A stretch of 64,000 nt of DNA from JAWKUK01 sp964402175. Lineage in GTDB: Bacteria > Planctomycetota > UBA1135 > GCA-002686595. The DNA is taken from contig CAYOBN010000004.1 in NCBI GenBank assembly GCA_964402175.1, positions 1-64,000 of the forward strand, read 5' to 3'. The position numbers were made by a program, and so were the translations under genes. The notes under the pieces are model-generated. The model did no database searches. It saw only the letters and a list, made by a program, of their open reading frames with translations, and was not told the origin of the DNA. Position 1 is the first letter of the stretch; every line of letters starts with the position of its first letter. Shown one piece after another: positions 53,551-62,278 of the stretch.

Positions 53551-56500
53551 ATGAGTGCCGATGCCGCTCGCCAGCCGATAGGATCGGCAGACATGGTGTG
53601 CGTCCGGTGGTGGTTTGCGGCGGTCCTCCTGCTGGTGCCCGCGGCTCGGGGCCAGGAGGCCAGCCCCGATCTGTTCCGCCCAGCCCGCGCGCGGGCGCTC
53701 GTCATCGGAGCGGGGGACTACGAGCGCCTCGGACGGCTCCGTTACGCCCGCCGCGACGCCGAGGCGTTCGCCGAAGCGCTCGTACAGGACCTCGGCTTTC
53801 AGCCTGCCGACGTGCGGTTGCTCGTGGATGGGGCCGATGCGGATGCGCGCTTCACGCCGACGCTCGGGCACGTCCGCACCGCCCTCGCGGACCTGCTCGC
53901 CGATCCCGAGCGCAGCAAGACGGACCTGTTCGTGCTGTTCTTCGCCGGCCACGGCGTCGCGGCGGAGGGCGGCGACTACCTGCTCCCCACCGACGTCGGT
54001 CCGCACAACGCGCGCGAGGACGGCATCGGCGTGCGCGACCTCGTCGAGCGGCTCACCGCCGACGGCGCGCAGAACGTGTTGCTCGTCCTCGACGCGTGCC
54101 GCGACGGCGCGCGCCATCCGTTCGGCCGCGAGGTCCTGACCCTCGCGCGTGAAGGTCGTTTGGCGGTCTTGCTCTCGACGGGCCCAGGCAGCGCCTCCTA
54201 CGAATCCGCGACCAAGGGCGCGGGCCTCTTCACGCACTACCTCGTGCGCGCGCTGCGTAACCCGAAGGTCTTCGATCCGCGCTCGGGAGCGCTCTGGGTG
54301 TCGCGGGTCGGCGCTGAAGCGGCGGCGCGGGTGCGCGCGTACACCGAAGACGGCTTCGACACCGTGCAGGTGCCAGAGGTGCATCTGCCTCCAGGTGAAG
54401 ACGTACTGCTTGCGGCGCGCCTGCCCGAGGCGCTCGATGCCAAGGCGCTGCGCAGCTTCGCCGATCAACGCGCCGAGCCAGGTTCGGTCGCGTACAGCGC
54501 GGCCGTCGAGGTCTACGCGCAGGAGCTCTACCTGACGCGCCGATTCGCGGAATGCGCCGCAGTCCTGGAGGCTGCGGAGCAGCTCGACGTCCTGTCGCCG
54601 AACCTGGGTTACGCCCTCGTGCGCAGCCTCTTCCTGATCGGGCGAACGGGTGAAGGCCGTCGCGCGCTCGAGCGGCTCCGCGCGCGCTATCCGAACGAGT
54701 ACGGGACGCTCGCAGCGACCGTGCAGGACCTCTCCGGCGTCGTGCCGATGGCGGAGCGTGTCGCTGCGGCGAGAGCGCTGCTGCAGAGCGACGGCACGAT
54801 CGGCGAAGAGGCCTGCGTCGCGGCGCTCTTGGCGCTGAAGGACGGTGGTTCTCCCCAGGAAGCGCTGGCGACGGCCCAGCACTATGCCGAACACGCGCCC
54901 GACGACAGCCAGCTCGTTTGGGTCGCTTATGCGTTGGTCGCGGCGATGCAGGGCCGAGACGACGACGCGATCCAGGTCCTGGAGCAAGCAGAGCGAACGC
55001 TAGAGAGCGATTACCCGCGCGCGCTCGCGCGGCAGTTCCTGTCGCGCTACTTGGAGGACGAAGCCGACCACGAGCGCTTGCTCGCCCATTTCGAGCGGTG
55101 GATCGCCGAAGACCCGCGCGGCGGTCGCTGGCTCGCACGGCGCGCGGCGGTCCATGCTGCACGCGGAAACCGCGAGCGAGCGCGCGCTGACGCCAAAGCT
55201 GCGCTCCAACGCGGGCTCGCGCCGGAGGACGTCGTTATCGCCGTGCGCGCGGCGGGCTTCGGCGCATTGGCATTGCGCGCGGAGCTCGACCGACAGCTCG
55301 AGCAACACCCAGACGCGTGGCAGGTCGTGCTGGCGCACATCTTCGTGCACCAAGACGCAGCGGTCGGGATCGAACGCGCGCTGGACGAGCTCGGCTTCAC
55401 GTCGGGTCGCCGGGCGCACATGATGGCGCTCCTGTCGCAGCTGGAGGTCGCCGCGTTGGAGGACGGCGTGGCGACCGGCGAGGTCGACCCGGCCGAGCTG
55501 GTGAACTATCGCTGGAGCCTGCTCGAGCGCACGCTCGAAGGCGCGGGTCGCTTCTCTGGCGATCCGCTGGCATGGGAGCTGCTGGTCGGTTCGACGCTGC
55601 ACCTCGATCGAACGCTACAGGCCGCACGCGCCGTGCGGCACCATCTGGGCGCTGCGCTCGACTCGGGGTCGCTCGCGCCCGAGCTCTGCGGCACCGTCGC
55701 GCTCGCGTTGCTCTCCGTGGGCGACCTCGATCCGCTCGCGGCGCTGCGCGCGCTCTTGCCCGAAGAGCTGCCCCAGCGGGCGTCGCTCGGGTGGTTCGAG
55801 GTCGCCCTGCGCACGCTGCGCGACGCGCCCGGTGATCGCGACGCCGCTGCCGCCTTGGCGCAGGTTCTGGCTGCTCCAGGGGGCCAGGCTGAGAAGGTCG
55901 ATGTCGCGTGGCACGCCGTCGTTGCGGCCCGCGCAGGCGACGTCGATCTGGTCCGAGCCGCTCTGGGGCAGGTCTCGGGCACGACCAACGCGATCGCGAT
56001 CGCGTTGGCGGCGCTCGCACACGAGACCATCGGAGAGCTCGACCTGGCGCAGCGCGCGTACCAACTCGTACTCGACGAGCGTGTCCTACTGGCGCCCTAC
56101 CTGCGCCCGTTGTGCTTGCTGCGGCTCTTCGGCCTCGGCGCCACGACGGAGGAAGACGCGGGCGACCTCGCCTTCCTCGCGAGCCGCGAGGGACCGGGCA
56201 ACCCGCTCTACGAGCGCCTCTCGTGTGTCGCGCCCGCTGATGTCCGCCGATTCGAGGGCGCGCACACGTTCGAGCTGCAAGGCGTAGAGGGACCAGAGGG
56301 GCTCGCCGGCACGCTGCGCCTCTTCATCGGCGCCGAGGGACGTGTCGACGGCTTCGTCAACCGTCCCGACGGCGCCCCGCGCACGCTGGAGGGCCGTATC
56401 GACGGTTACGGCAACCTGCGCGCGAAGCTCGGCGGGGCCGCGACCGCCACCGAGGTCTTCGCGAAGCTCGCGCCGAGCGACGTGCGGCGCGGGCACCCCA

Positions 56501-56574
56501 CCTGGGCCGAACACGGCCAGCTCTTCTTGTTGCTGGACGAGTCCGGCCAGAGCAGCGTCTGGATCGGTCGCTGA
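53551..56574 (+). CDS. Exported caspase-fold (C14) protein with helical repeats
   Basis: A 1007-aa protein. The start at 53551 has a perfect AGGAGG five bases upstream; a second ATG at 53593 would bring the hydrophobic segment (about residues 20-34) to the very N-terminus and is also plausible. After this signal, a peptidase C14 caspase domain (about 46-300) shows RALVIGAGDYE, the catalytic His134 in LFFAGHG and Cys183 in LDACRDG. All key residues are intact. About 600 residues of helical TPR-like repeats follow, then a C-terminal beta domain (about 910-1007) of GTLRLFIGAEGRVDGF type. In bacteria such proteases are tied to programmed death or signalling; the export signal here implies an extracytoplasmic role. 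Confidence 0.82.
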   Translation: MSADAARQPIGSADMVCVRWWFAAVLLLVPAARGQEASPDLFRPARARALVIGAGDYERLGRLRYARRDAEAFAEALVQDLGFQPADVRLLVDGADADARFTPTLGHVRTALADLLADPERSKTDLFVLFFAGHGVAAEGGDYLLPTDVGPHNAREDGIGVRDLVERLTADGAQNVLLVLDACRDGARHPFGREVLTLAREGRLAVLLSTGPGSASYESATKGAGLFTHYLVRALRNPKVFDPRSGALWVSRVGAEAAARVRAYTEDGFDTVQVPEVHLPPGEDVLLAARLPEALDAKALRSFADQRAEPGSVAYSAAVEVYAQELYLTRRFAECAAVLEAAEQLDVLSPNLGYALVRSLFLIGRTGEGRRALERLRARYPNEYGTLAATVQDLSGVVPMAERVAAARALLQSDGTIGEEACVAALLALKDGGSPQEALATAQHYAEHAPDDSQLVWVAYALVAAMQGRDDDAIQVLEQAERTLESDYPRALARQFLSRYLEDEADHERLLAHFERWIAEDPRGGRWLARRAAVHAARGNRERARADAKAALQRGLAPEDVVIAVRAAGFGALALRAELDRQLEQHPDAWQVVLAHIFVHQDAAVGIERALDELGFTSGRRAHMMALLSQLEVAALEDGVATGEVDPAELVNYRWSLLERTLEGAGRFSGDPLAWELLVGSTLHLDRTLQAARAVRHHLGAALDSGSLAPELCGTVALALLSVGDLDPLAALRALLPEELPQRASLGWFEVALRTLRDAPGDRDAAAALAQVLAAPGGQAEKVDVAWHAVVAARAGDVDLVRAALGQVSGTTNAIAIALAALAHETIGELDLAQRAYQLVLDERVLLAPYLRPLCLLRLFGLGATTEEDAGDLAFLASREGPGNPLYERLSCVAPADVRRFEGAHTFELQGVEGPEGLAGTLRLFIGAEGRVDGFVNRPDGAPRTLEGRIDGYGNLRAKLGGAATATEVFAKLAPSDVRRGHPTWAEHGQLFLLLDESGQSSVWIGR

Positions 56575-56584
56575 GCCGGGAAGG

Positions 56585-58444
56585 TCACTCCGACTTCACG
56601 GGCGTGACCGAGAGGCCGGTCACGGTCCCGTCGACGACCAGCACACCGAGGTTCAGCGCTGCGTAGTAGCGCCACGATTCGACCACCGGCTGGCCCTGGG
56701 CTGCCGGGCCCTGGAAGCACCAGCGACCGACGAGCGGCAGGGTCTGAACGCGGAGGCGCTCACCTCCAGCGGCATCGAGGACCGCATCGAGCTCGGCTTC
56801 GCTCATCCCGACACGGACCACCGCGGGGGTGTCGACACCCGAAGCGCGGCGCGGCACCAGGACGACCGAGTCACCGGCGCGGTACGTCGTGATCTTCACG
56901 ACCTCGTCGCGCTCGCCGAACAACACGACGTCCAGGTCGCCGTGCACCGTCCAGACGAGGTTCGGATAGCGCTCGTCCAGCGTGCCCTTGCCCAACAGGG
57001 CGCCGAGCTTCTGCGTGACCTCTTCGAGCGGATCGAAGAGCGCGATCTCGTGCCCGCCCACGTTCGCGGACGTCACTTGGCAGTAGAAGATCGGCGCCGG
57101 CTCGATCGTGCCGGTGAAACGCAGGCCGTAGGCCTTCTGCACGCGCTCGAACGCCTCCCGCGAGCGTTGCGCCGTCGTCGCCATCGGCGGCGTATTCCGC
57201 AGGTGGTGCGCGAGCACGGTCAAGAGGTACTTCGCGCGGTCCTGGGAGAGGCCCTCCAGCGGGATCCGCGCCAGATTGGCGCCCGCTTCGTGTACGTACC
57301 AGGTGCTGGTGAGCTGTTCGTCCAGCAGCGCCTTCGCGGCGCCTTTCAGATCACCGAGCCGCGCCAGGCCGACCGCGCGGTTGTTCGCATAACGCAGCCG
57401 CAGGGGCCCAGAGATCGCGTTCTCACCCTCCGCCGCGAGCGCGATCGTGAGCGAGCCCGTCGCGAGCTGGATGAGCGTCGTATCGCCCTGCGGATGCAGG
57501 ATGCTGGCGGTCGCGCGCAGGAACGTCATCATCTGCGGCGCGGTGCCCATCGGCACTTCGTTGATTCGGCGCAGGACGATCTGGTAGCGCTCGAGGTCCT
57601 CGGGTGTGACCTCGATCGAGCGCCCACGCAGCAGCCGCGTGGCGGTCAAGTGGACGTCGAAACACGGCTGCAGCCAGGCCTCCTGCACCGCTTCGGGGAG
57701 TTGGTCGTAATAGTCCTCGAGGGCCGCGACGACAGCGTTGACGCGCGCCTCGACCAAACGCGGTTCGAGCGCGACCGCTTCGTCGAAGAGCTGCATCGCC
57801 CGTCGATAGCGGCGGCACTGCAAGAACGCCGTGCCCATCTCGAACAGTGCGACGGCGCTGTAGGCCTTCTCGTCGCGCCGCAAGAGGGCCGCGCGCATCA
57901 CGGGCGACGCGTGATCGCTCGCGACATGGCCCAGCCACTGCGTGTCCTTCTCGATCGCGACGCGATCGAGGAACAATAGCGTCGCCAGCATGTCCTCGCG
58001 CGGGTGTCCGGCGGCCGCCAGATAGTCAGCACCGAGCGCGTCGGCCTCGAACTCCTTCTGGCGCGTGCGGTAGTGCAACAGGTCCCCCGGCTCACCCGGC
58101 GTGATGAACATGTGCGCCTGCGCCAGGTGCGCCAGCTCGTGGGCGAGGACCCCGCGCAGGATCCGTGGGTCGCCCTCGGCCGCATCGATGATCCCCGTGT
58201 AGAACACCATGACCGCGCGCGGCAGCGGTACGCCTTCTTCGGCCCGGGCCGTCGCGTAGGCGTTGATCGCGGGGTCGTCGACGATCGACACGTCGATCGG
58301 GTACGCGAGCCGCGGGCTCTTGGGCACGTGCGGCTCGAGCTCTGCCACGAGGGCCCGGAGGTCGTCCAGGTCGAAGTCGTGCCCGAAGGCCGGCAGCGTG
58401 GTCCAGAGGGCCAGGAAGGTGGGGAGCAGGGGGCGCAGGTTCAT
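56585..58444 (-). CDS. M48 family metalloprotease with TPR-like repeats
   Basis: A 619-aa exported zinc protease. The signal peptide is about residues 1-21. The zinc motif is LAHELAHLAQAH with His102, Glu103 and His106; the third ligand is likely Glu131 in KEFEADALGADYLAAAGH, the typical M48 block. TPR-like helices follow (ALFEMGTAFLQCRRYRRAMQLFDEAV), as in BepA-type proteases that work in outer-membrane quality control. The C-terminal half (about 350 on) is not recognised. The start at 58444 was chosen by the signal peptide. Its stop is ten bases from the stop of the caspase-fold gene, convergently. Confidence 0.85.
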   Translation of the reverse strand: MNLRPLLPTFLALWTTLPAFGHDFDLDDLRALVAELEPHVPKSPRLAYPIDVSIVDDPAINAYATARAEEGVPLPRAVMVFYTGIIDAAEGDPRILRGVLAHELAHLAQAHMFITPGEPGDLLHYRTRQKEFEADALGADYLAAAGHPREDMLATLLFLDRVAIEKDTQWLGHVASDHASPVMRAALLRRDEKAYSAVALFEMGTAFLQCRRYRRAMQLFDEAVALEPRLVEARVNAVVAALEDYYDQLPEAVQEAWLQPCFDVHLTATRLLRGRSIEVTPEDLERYQIVLRRINEVPMGTAPQMMTFLRATASILHPQGDTTLIQLATGSLTIALAAEGENAISGPLRLRYANNRAVGLARLGDLKGAAKALLDEQLTSTWYVHEAGANLARIPLEGLSQDRAKYLLTVLAHHLRNTPPMATTAQRSREAFERVQKAYGLRFTGTIEPAPIFYCQVTSANVGGHEIALFDPLEEVTQKLGALLGKGTLDERYPNLVWTVHGDLDVVLFGERDEVVKITTYRAGDSVVLVPRRASGVDTPAVVRVGMSEAELDAVLDAAGGERLRVQTLPLVGRWCFQGPAAQGQPVVESWRYYAALNLGVLVVDGTVTGLSVTPVKSE

Positions 58445-58530
58445 GGCGGTCTTCCCTACGATCGGCGCGGGAAATCCTTGGAGGAGAGTCCACAGTCGAG
58501 ACAGTCTGCACGCAGGGGCGTCCCGAAACG

Positions 58531-58569
58531 CAGAGCGAGCGCCGGCCGCGACGGCCGACGCTCGCTCTG
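58531..58569 (-). terminator. Large hairpin after the secreted-protein gene
   Basis: A 17-bp stem (arms CAGAGCGAGCGCCGGCC and GGCCGACGCTCGCTCTG, with one wobble pair) and a 5-nt loop, just past the stop of the gene at 58594. On that strand it is followed by a short T-rich stretch (CGTTTC). A likely terminator separating it from the M48 gene. Confidence 0.65.
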
Positions 58570-58593
58570 GAGGGCCCGCTCGGGGGCCTTGGA

Positions 58594-59604
58594 TTACTGG
58601 AACGTGATCGCGCGGCCGTTCGTGAAGTTCGACGTCGCGCTGCCACCGACGACGTCGCGGTGCCACGTCGTGAAGTTCCACGTCTGACCCGCCGTCGCTG
58701 CCACGGCGCCCGCGGGCTGCGGCATCGCGTTCAGGTTGATGAGCAGCGAGAAGCTGCCCGTCGAGCCCGTGTTCTTGATCTGACCCGGACCCACGTAGCG
58801 ACCGATCGCACCGCCGAGGCAGAGGACCCCTTGGCTACCGCCCGGCTGGTTCACCGAGCCCTGCGTCAAGCTCGTGAGGAAGAAGCCGAACGCATTGTTC
58901 GGGAGGCTGCTCGCCTCGAGCGTCACGTCGTTGTTGCTGATCAGCGCGCTGCCGCTGGCCGAGATCTCACCGGAGTTGCCGGTGGAGTTCGGCACCGCCG
59001 GACCGCAGTAGGCATTGCCGAGGCTGCCGCCGCCCAGCGTGTAGCTGAACTCGACGCGCGAAATGGCGAAGCTGGCGCTCTCGGACCAGATGTTCTGCAT
59101 GCCCGTGGGCGACGTCGCGCTGCCGAGGTGCGTCTGCATGCCCGAGCGGAAGAGGTCGACCGTGAAGGCGCCGATGGTCGTCTGCGGCGCCGAGCCGCCC
59201 GTGTACGAGTTCGTCCCCGTGGTCGTACCGGCCCCGAGGGTCGTGTTGCCGTAGACGCCGATGACGTCCCCCGCGAGCACCTGCACGTTCACCGGTTGGA
59301 AGACGGTCTGGTCCAGGTCGAGCCCGAGGGCGAGCTGCTGGAAGGCGTTGGTCGTCCCGCTGAACGCGGGCGGCGGCACGGCGCCGTCGAAGCGCACGAT
59401 CGCGAAGTTCTGCAGCGTGTTCGCCGACCCCGGGGGCATCAGGACCTGAACGCCGGTGATCACGAAGTCCGTCGGCGCCGTGAAGTAGTAGCCGCGGGTG
59501 GTGAAGTTGAACTGGCTCACGTGCGGCGGCATCGTCGCGATCTGAGCCTGGGCCACTTCGGAGGCCAAGAGCGCGGTGGCCAGGAGGGTGAGGGTGGTAC
59601 GCAT
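58594..59604 (-). CDS. Secreted protein with planctomycete C-terminal domain
   Basis: A 336-aa exported protein. The signal peptide (about residues 1-21) ends ASEVAQAQ. The N-terminal domain (about 22-190) is beta-rich, with repeated Thr/Gly turns. The C-terminal domain starts with GNAYCGPAVPNSTG and ends in GQTWNFTTWHRDVVGG ... FTNGRAITF; it is the same domain that terminates the beta-helix protein at 44451-46586. Its repeated occurrence on secreted proteins suggests a sorting, anchoring or adhesion module. No enzymatic motif was found. The ATG at 59604 gives the signal peptide at the right place. A palindrome sits upstream in the shared promoter region. Confidence 0.78.
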   Translation of the reverse strand: MRTTLTLLATALLASEVAQAQIATMPPHVSQFNFTTRGYYFTAPTDFVITGVQVLMPPGSANTLQNFAIVRFDGAVPPPAFSGTTNAFQQLALGLDLDQTVFQPVNVQVLAGDVIGVYGNTTLGAGTTTGTNSYTGGSAPQTTIGAFTVDLFRSGMQTHLGSATSPTGMQNIWSESASFAISRVEFSYTLGGGSLGNAYCGPAVPNSTGNSGEISASGSALISNNDVTLEASSLPNNAFGFFLTSLTQGSVNQPGGSQGVLCLGGAIGRYVGPGQIKNTGSTGSFSLLINLNAMPQPAGAVAATAGQTWNFTTWHRDVVGGSATSNFTNGRAITFQ

Positions 59605-59635
59605 GGAAGAGAGCAGGGGGAGCAGGGTAGGTGGC

Positions 59636-59650
59636 GGGACAACTTGTCCC
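59636..59650. promoter_or_regulatory. Operator-like palindrome
   Basis: GGGACAA-C-TTGTCCC, perfect 7-bp arms, 31 bp upstream of the secreted-protein ATG on the minus strand. It could be a repressor site or 5'-leader hairpin. A second palindrome ATACCGCGGTAT (59668-59679) lies nearby. Confidence 0.35.
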
Positions 59651-59749
59651 TCCCCGCACACCATCGCATACCGCGGTATCCCTGCGGGGGCTTTACATGG
59701 AATTGACAGCCGCACTTCGCGCCGCGGCAGCGGCCGTTAGTGTGACCCC

Positions 59750-60376
59750 ATGCAGAGCCCTGCCCCGACCGTCGAGGCCTACCTCGCGTCCCTCCCCGCC
59801 GACCGCCGCGCCGTCATCGAGGCGGTCCGCAAGGTCCTCCGTGCGAACCTCGACCCCCTCGTCGAGGAGGGCATGCAGTACGGCATGCTCGGGTACTACG
59901 TCCCGCACTCCGTCTTCCCGGCGGGGTACCACTGCGACCCGCGCCAGCCGCTGCCGTTTGCGGCGCTGGCGGCGCAGAAGAACGGGTATTCCGTGTACCT
60001 GATGCCCCTCTACATGCAGCCGGAGCGCGTGGCCGCGTTCGAAACCGCGTGGAGAGCGACCGGGCGCAAGCTCGACATGGGCAAGTCGTGTGTGCGCTTC
60101 AAGCGGCTCGAAGACGCGGCGCTCGATGTGCTCGGTGCGACGGTGCGCGCGATGAAGGTCGCCGACTACATCGCGACCTACGAGGCGACGCTCGCGGGGG
60201 GCCGGCAGCGGGGGGCGAAGAAGGGCGCTGGGAAGGAGGCTCCCGCTGAGACGGCTGCTGCGAAGAAGCCCGCAGCGAAGAAGGCTGCCGCGAAGAAGGC
60301 TGCCACCAAGAAGGCTGCAGCGAAGAAACCCGCAGCGAAGAAGGCCGCTGCTCGCAAGTCCGCGGTGCGCGACTGA
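59750..60376 (+). CDS. DUF1801 protein with histone-H1-like tail
   Basis: A 208-aa protein. Residues about 5-140 are DUF1801 (YdhG/YjhX-like): VEAYLASLPADRRAVIEAVRKVL, then GMLGYY and NGYSVYLMPLY are the family blocks. From about residue 152 the chain turns into a lysine/alanine/proline tail built of pentads such as AAAKK and PAAKK (seven in tandem from residue 169 to 203), which look like eukaryotic histone H1 and bacterial HU-tail extensions. Such tails bind DNA non-specifically. This suggests the protein associates with the nucleoid, although DUF1801 itself has no known activity. The tail is encoded by a 15-bp tandem repeat. Confidence 0.85.
   Translation: MQSPAPTVEAYLASLPADRRAVIEAVRKVLRANLDPLVEEGMQYGMLGYYVPHSVFPAGYHCDPRQPLPFAALAAQKNGYSVYLMPLYMQPERVAAFETAWRATGRKLDMGKSCVRFKRLEDAALDVLGATVRAMKVADYIATYEATLAGGRQRGAKKGAGKEAPAETAAAKKPAAKKAAAKKAATKKAAAKKPAAKKAAARKSAVRD
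60254..60358 (+). repeat. 15-bp tandem repeat coding for a Lys/Ala tail
   Basis: Seven degenerate 15-bp units of the form GCn-GCn-GCG-AAG-AAG, each giving a pentad like AAAKK, PAAKK or AATKK. The repeat is inside the DUF1801 gene and is likely to vary in copy number between strains by slippage. Confidence 0.85.
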
Positions 60377-60386
60377 CGCCGCGTCC

Positions 60387-60749
60387 TCAGGGCCGCGACA
60401 GCCAGAAGAACGCGATCGCCGCCCAAAGCACCAGCAGACCGATGTGGATCCACCAGAACTGCCGGTGCTTGGTCTTGTGACGCAGCACGTTCATCGCCGT
60501 GAGCGCGGCCGGCGCCGCCCCCAGGACCGACAGGAGGTGCAGCGTACGTTCCGGCACACGCGGCGCGCTCGAGCGCTTCGAGATCAGCTTGTCGAGCCCC
60601 CACACGGGCAGCGCGACGACGTTGATCGCGAGCAGCCACGTCCAGAGCGGATCGAGCCGCAGCTCGCTCCCGAGCCAGAAATGCAGCCCTGCCGCCAGGA
60701 CCAGGGCTGGAACGAGCGTGTAGAGGACCGGTGCCGCGCGGAAGGCCAT
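60387..60749 (-). CDS. DUF1294 membrane protein
   Basis: A 120-aa membrane protein of the DUF1294 family. It has about three to four transmembrane helices (for example LYTLVPALVLAAGLHFWLG and WIHIGLLVLWAAIAFFWLS) and the conserved GLDKLISKRSSAPRVPERTLH block near the middle, then KTKHRQFW. The function is unknown. It stands alone between the DUF1801 gene and the anchored beta-helix gene, and the stop is ten bases from the convergent DUF1801 stop. The ATG at 60749 keeps the family N-terminus. Confidence 0.9.
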   Translation of the reverse strand: MAFRAAPVLYTLVPALVLAAGLHFWLGSELRLDPLWTWLLAINVVALPVWGLDKLISKRSSAPRVPERTLHLLSVLGAAPAALTAMNVLRHKTKHRQFWWIHIGLLVLWAAIAFFWLSRP

Positions 60750-60803
60750 GCCGGACAGGCTACTCGATCCGGGCCCGTTCGACCGCGCCGTCCCCTGAAC
60801 GGG

Positions 60804-62090
60804 TCAGCGCTGTAGGGCCGCGCGCCAGCCCGGAAACAGCGCGTTCAGGTCGCGCTCCAGCGGCGCGCCGTCCTTCGCTGACCAACGGGTCACGCTCGTC
60901 CCATCCAGCAATACGTGCGCGGGCGTCCCGCGGTCCAGGACCTCTTCCAGGCGGCACGCGCTGAAGACGAGCGTGGCGCCCGCTCGAATGCCCGCGAAGG
61001 CCTCCGTCCTCGCGATCACACAGCGCTCGAAGCGCGCCAAGAGGCCGTTGTGGCGCACATCGAAGAGCTGTCCGGACTGCGGGTGTCGGCCGTACCCGCC
61101 GAGGAACTCACAGTCCACCGCGCGCAGCGCGAGCCCCTCGGTGCCGAAGAGGCAGCTCGCTCCGGCCCCCATGTCCCAGCCCGTGAAACGCGCGTTGCGC
61201 AGCGTCACCGACATCGACGGCTCGCGCACGTCGAAGAGGTAGTTATCGTTGGCGTGCACCGTGACGTTCTCGATCGTCAGGTTCCGCACCGTGTCGTAGG
61301 CCGACAGGTCCGAAGAGAGCACGAGCAGCGTCGCGTTCATCCCCGCGCCGCGCAGCGTCAGATCGCGGGGAAAGTGCTCGCGCCAGTAATTGCCGAAGTC
61401 TGGCAACGGGTGCACCCCAGCGGGGAACGACAGCGTCGTTCCATCGGGCACCGGCTTGTTCATGGAGAGCGCGGTGGACACGAACACGCTCGGCCCGTCC
61501 AGCGCGGCGCCGCTGGACTCGCTCACGAAACAACGGTCGAACAGCGCGCGGTCCGCCACGAGCTCCGTCAGCGGCCCCTCCCCGCCCTCCATCAGCCGTT
61601 TCAAGGTGGTCAGCACCCCGCCGGTGCGCGCGTCCTCGAGCGCCAGCTCGAGCTCCGAGCGCCGCGCTGCAAGCTCGCGACCGATCTCGAGCGGCAGTGC
61701 CAGCGTCCCCTCGCGGAACTTGGTGAGCCCCTCCGCGGTCTCCTCCGCGCGCGGGGCGTCCCTGCGATCGATGCGCCAGCCCCGTTCGATCGCCTGCGCC
61801 GCATAGGCGAGCAGCGCGGCCGAGAAACGTGGATCGCCCCCAGCCTCCAGCGGCTCCTCCGCGGGCCCGGCGTTCCCCGCTGTCGCCACCGCCGCGCGGG
61901 ACGCGGGGTCGGCCTCCGTCGCGAGCGGCTGCGGGCCCGGCGTCGCGGGCTGCAGCGGCGCCTCGAGCGGAGCCTCGACCACGTCGGTCGGCGGGCCGCC
62001 CGGCGCGTCCGCCGCGCCCCGCGCGAACCAGCCGCTGGCAGCGCCCAGCAGGAGACCGGAGGAGAGGACGGCGAGCGGGTGGGGGCGCAA
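60804..62090 (-). CDS. Anchored beta-helix-like protein, hypothetical
   Basis: A 428-aa protein. An N-terminal hydrophobic anchor (about residues 8-24) is followed by a Pro/Ala-rich low-complexity region (about 28-85) that probably spans the cell envelope. The C-terminal two thirds are beta-rich and show right-handed beta-helix features: LRGAGMNATLLVLSSDLSAYDTVRNLTIENVTVHAN and LRAVDCEFLGGYG, with a coil-like alternation. No family was assigned. The function is not known. It is divergent from the AlbA_2 protein across about 190 bp. Confidence 0.62.
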   Translation of the reverse strand: MRPHPLAVLSSGLLLGAASGWFARGAADAPGGPPTDVVEAPLEAPLQPATPGPQPLATEADPASRAAVATAGNAGPAEEPLEAGGDPRFSAALLAYAAQAIERGWRIDRRDAPRAEETAEGLTKFREGTLALPLEIGRELAARRSELELALEDARTGGVLTTLKRLMEGGEGPLTELVADRALFDRCFVSESSGAALDGPSVFVSTALSMNKPVPDGTTLSFPAGVHPLPDFGNYWREHFPRDLTLRGAGMNATLLVLSSDLSAYDTVRNLTIENVTVHANDNYLFDVREPSMSVTLRNARFTGWDMGAGASCLFGTEGLALRAVDCEFLGGYGRHPQSGQLFDVRHNGLLARFERCVIARTEAFAGIRAGATLVFSACRLEEVLDRGTPAHVLLDGTSVTRWSAKDGAPLERDLNALFPGWRAALQR

Positions 62091-62278
62091 GGCGGACGGG
62101 GGGGGCGCGAGACGTAGGGGCAGGTTTGCGCGACAGCGTACCGCAGGTCGGCGCGACCCGACCCCTTCGCTCGGGCCCGCGCTCTCGGCTCCACCCAGGG
62201 ACCCGCGGGCGAAATCCCGATCCAGGACCTGCGGTTCCTTGACTCAGGGGCCATAAGAGCGCCCGATGGTAGACGGAT

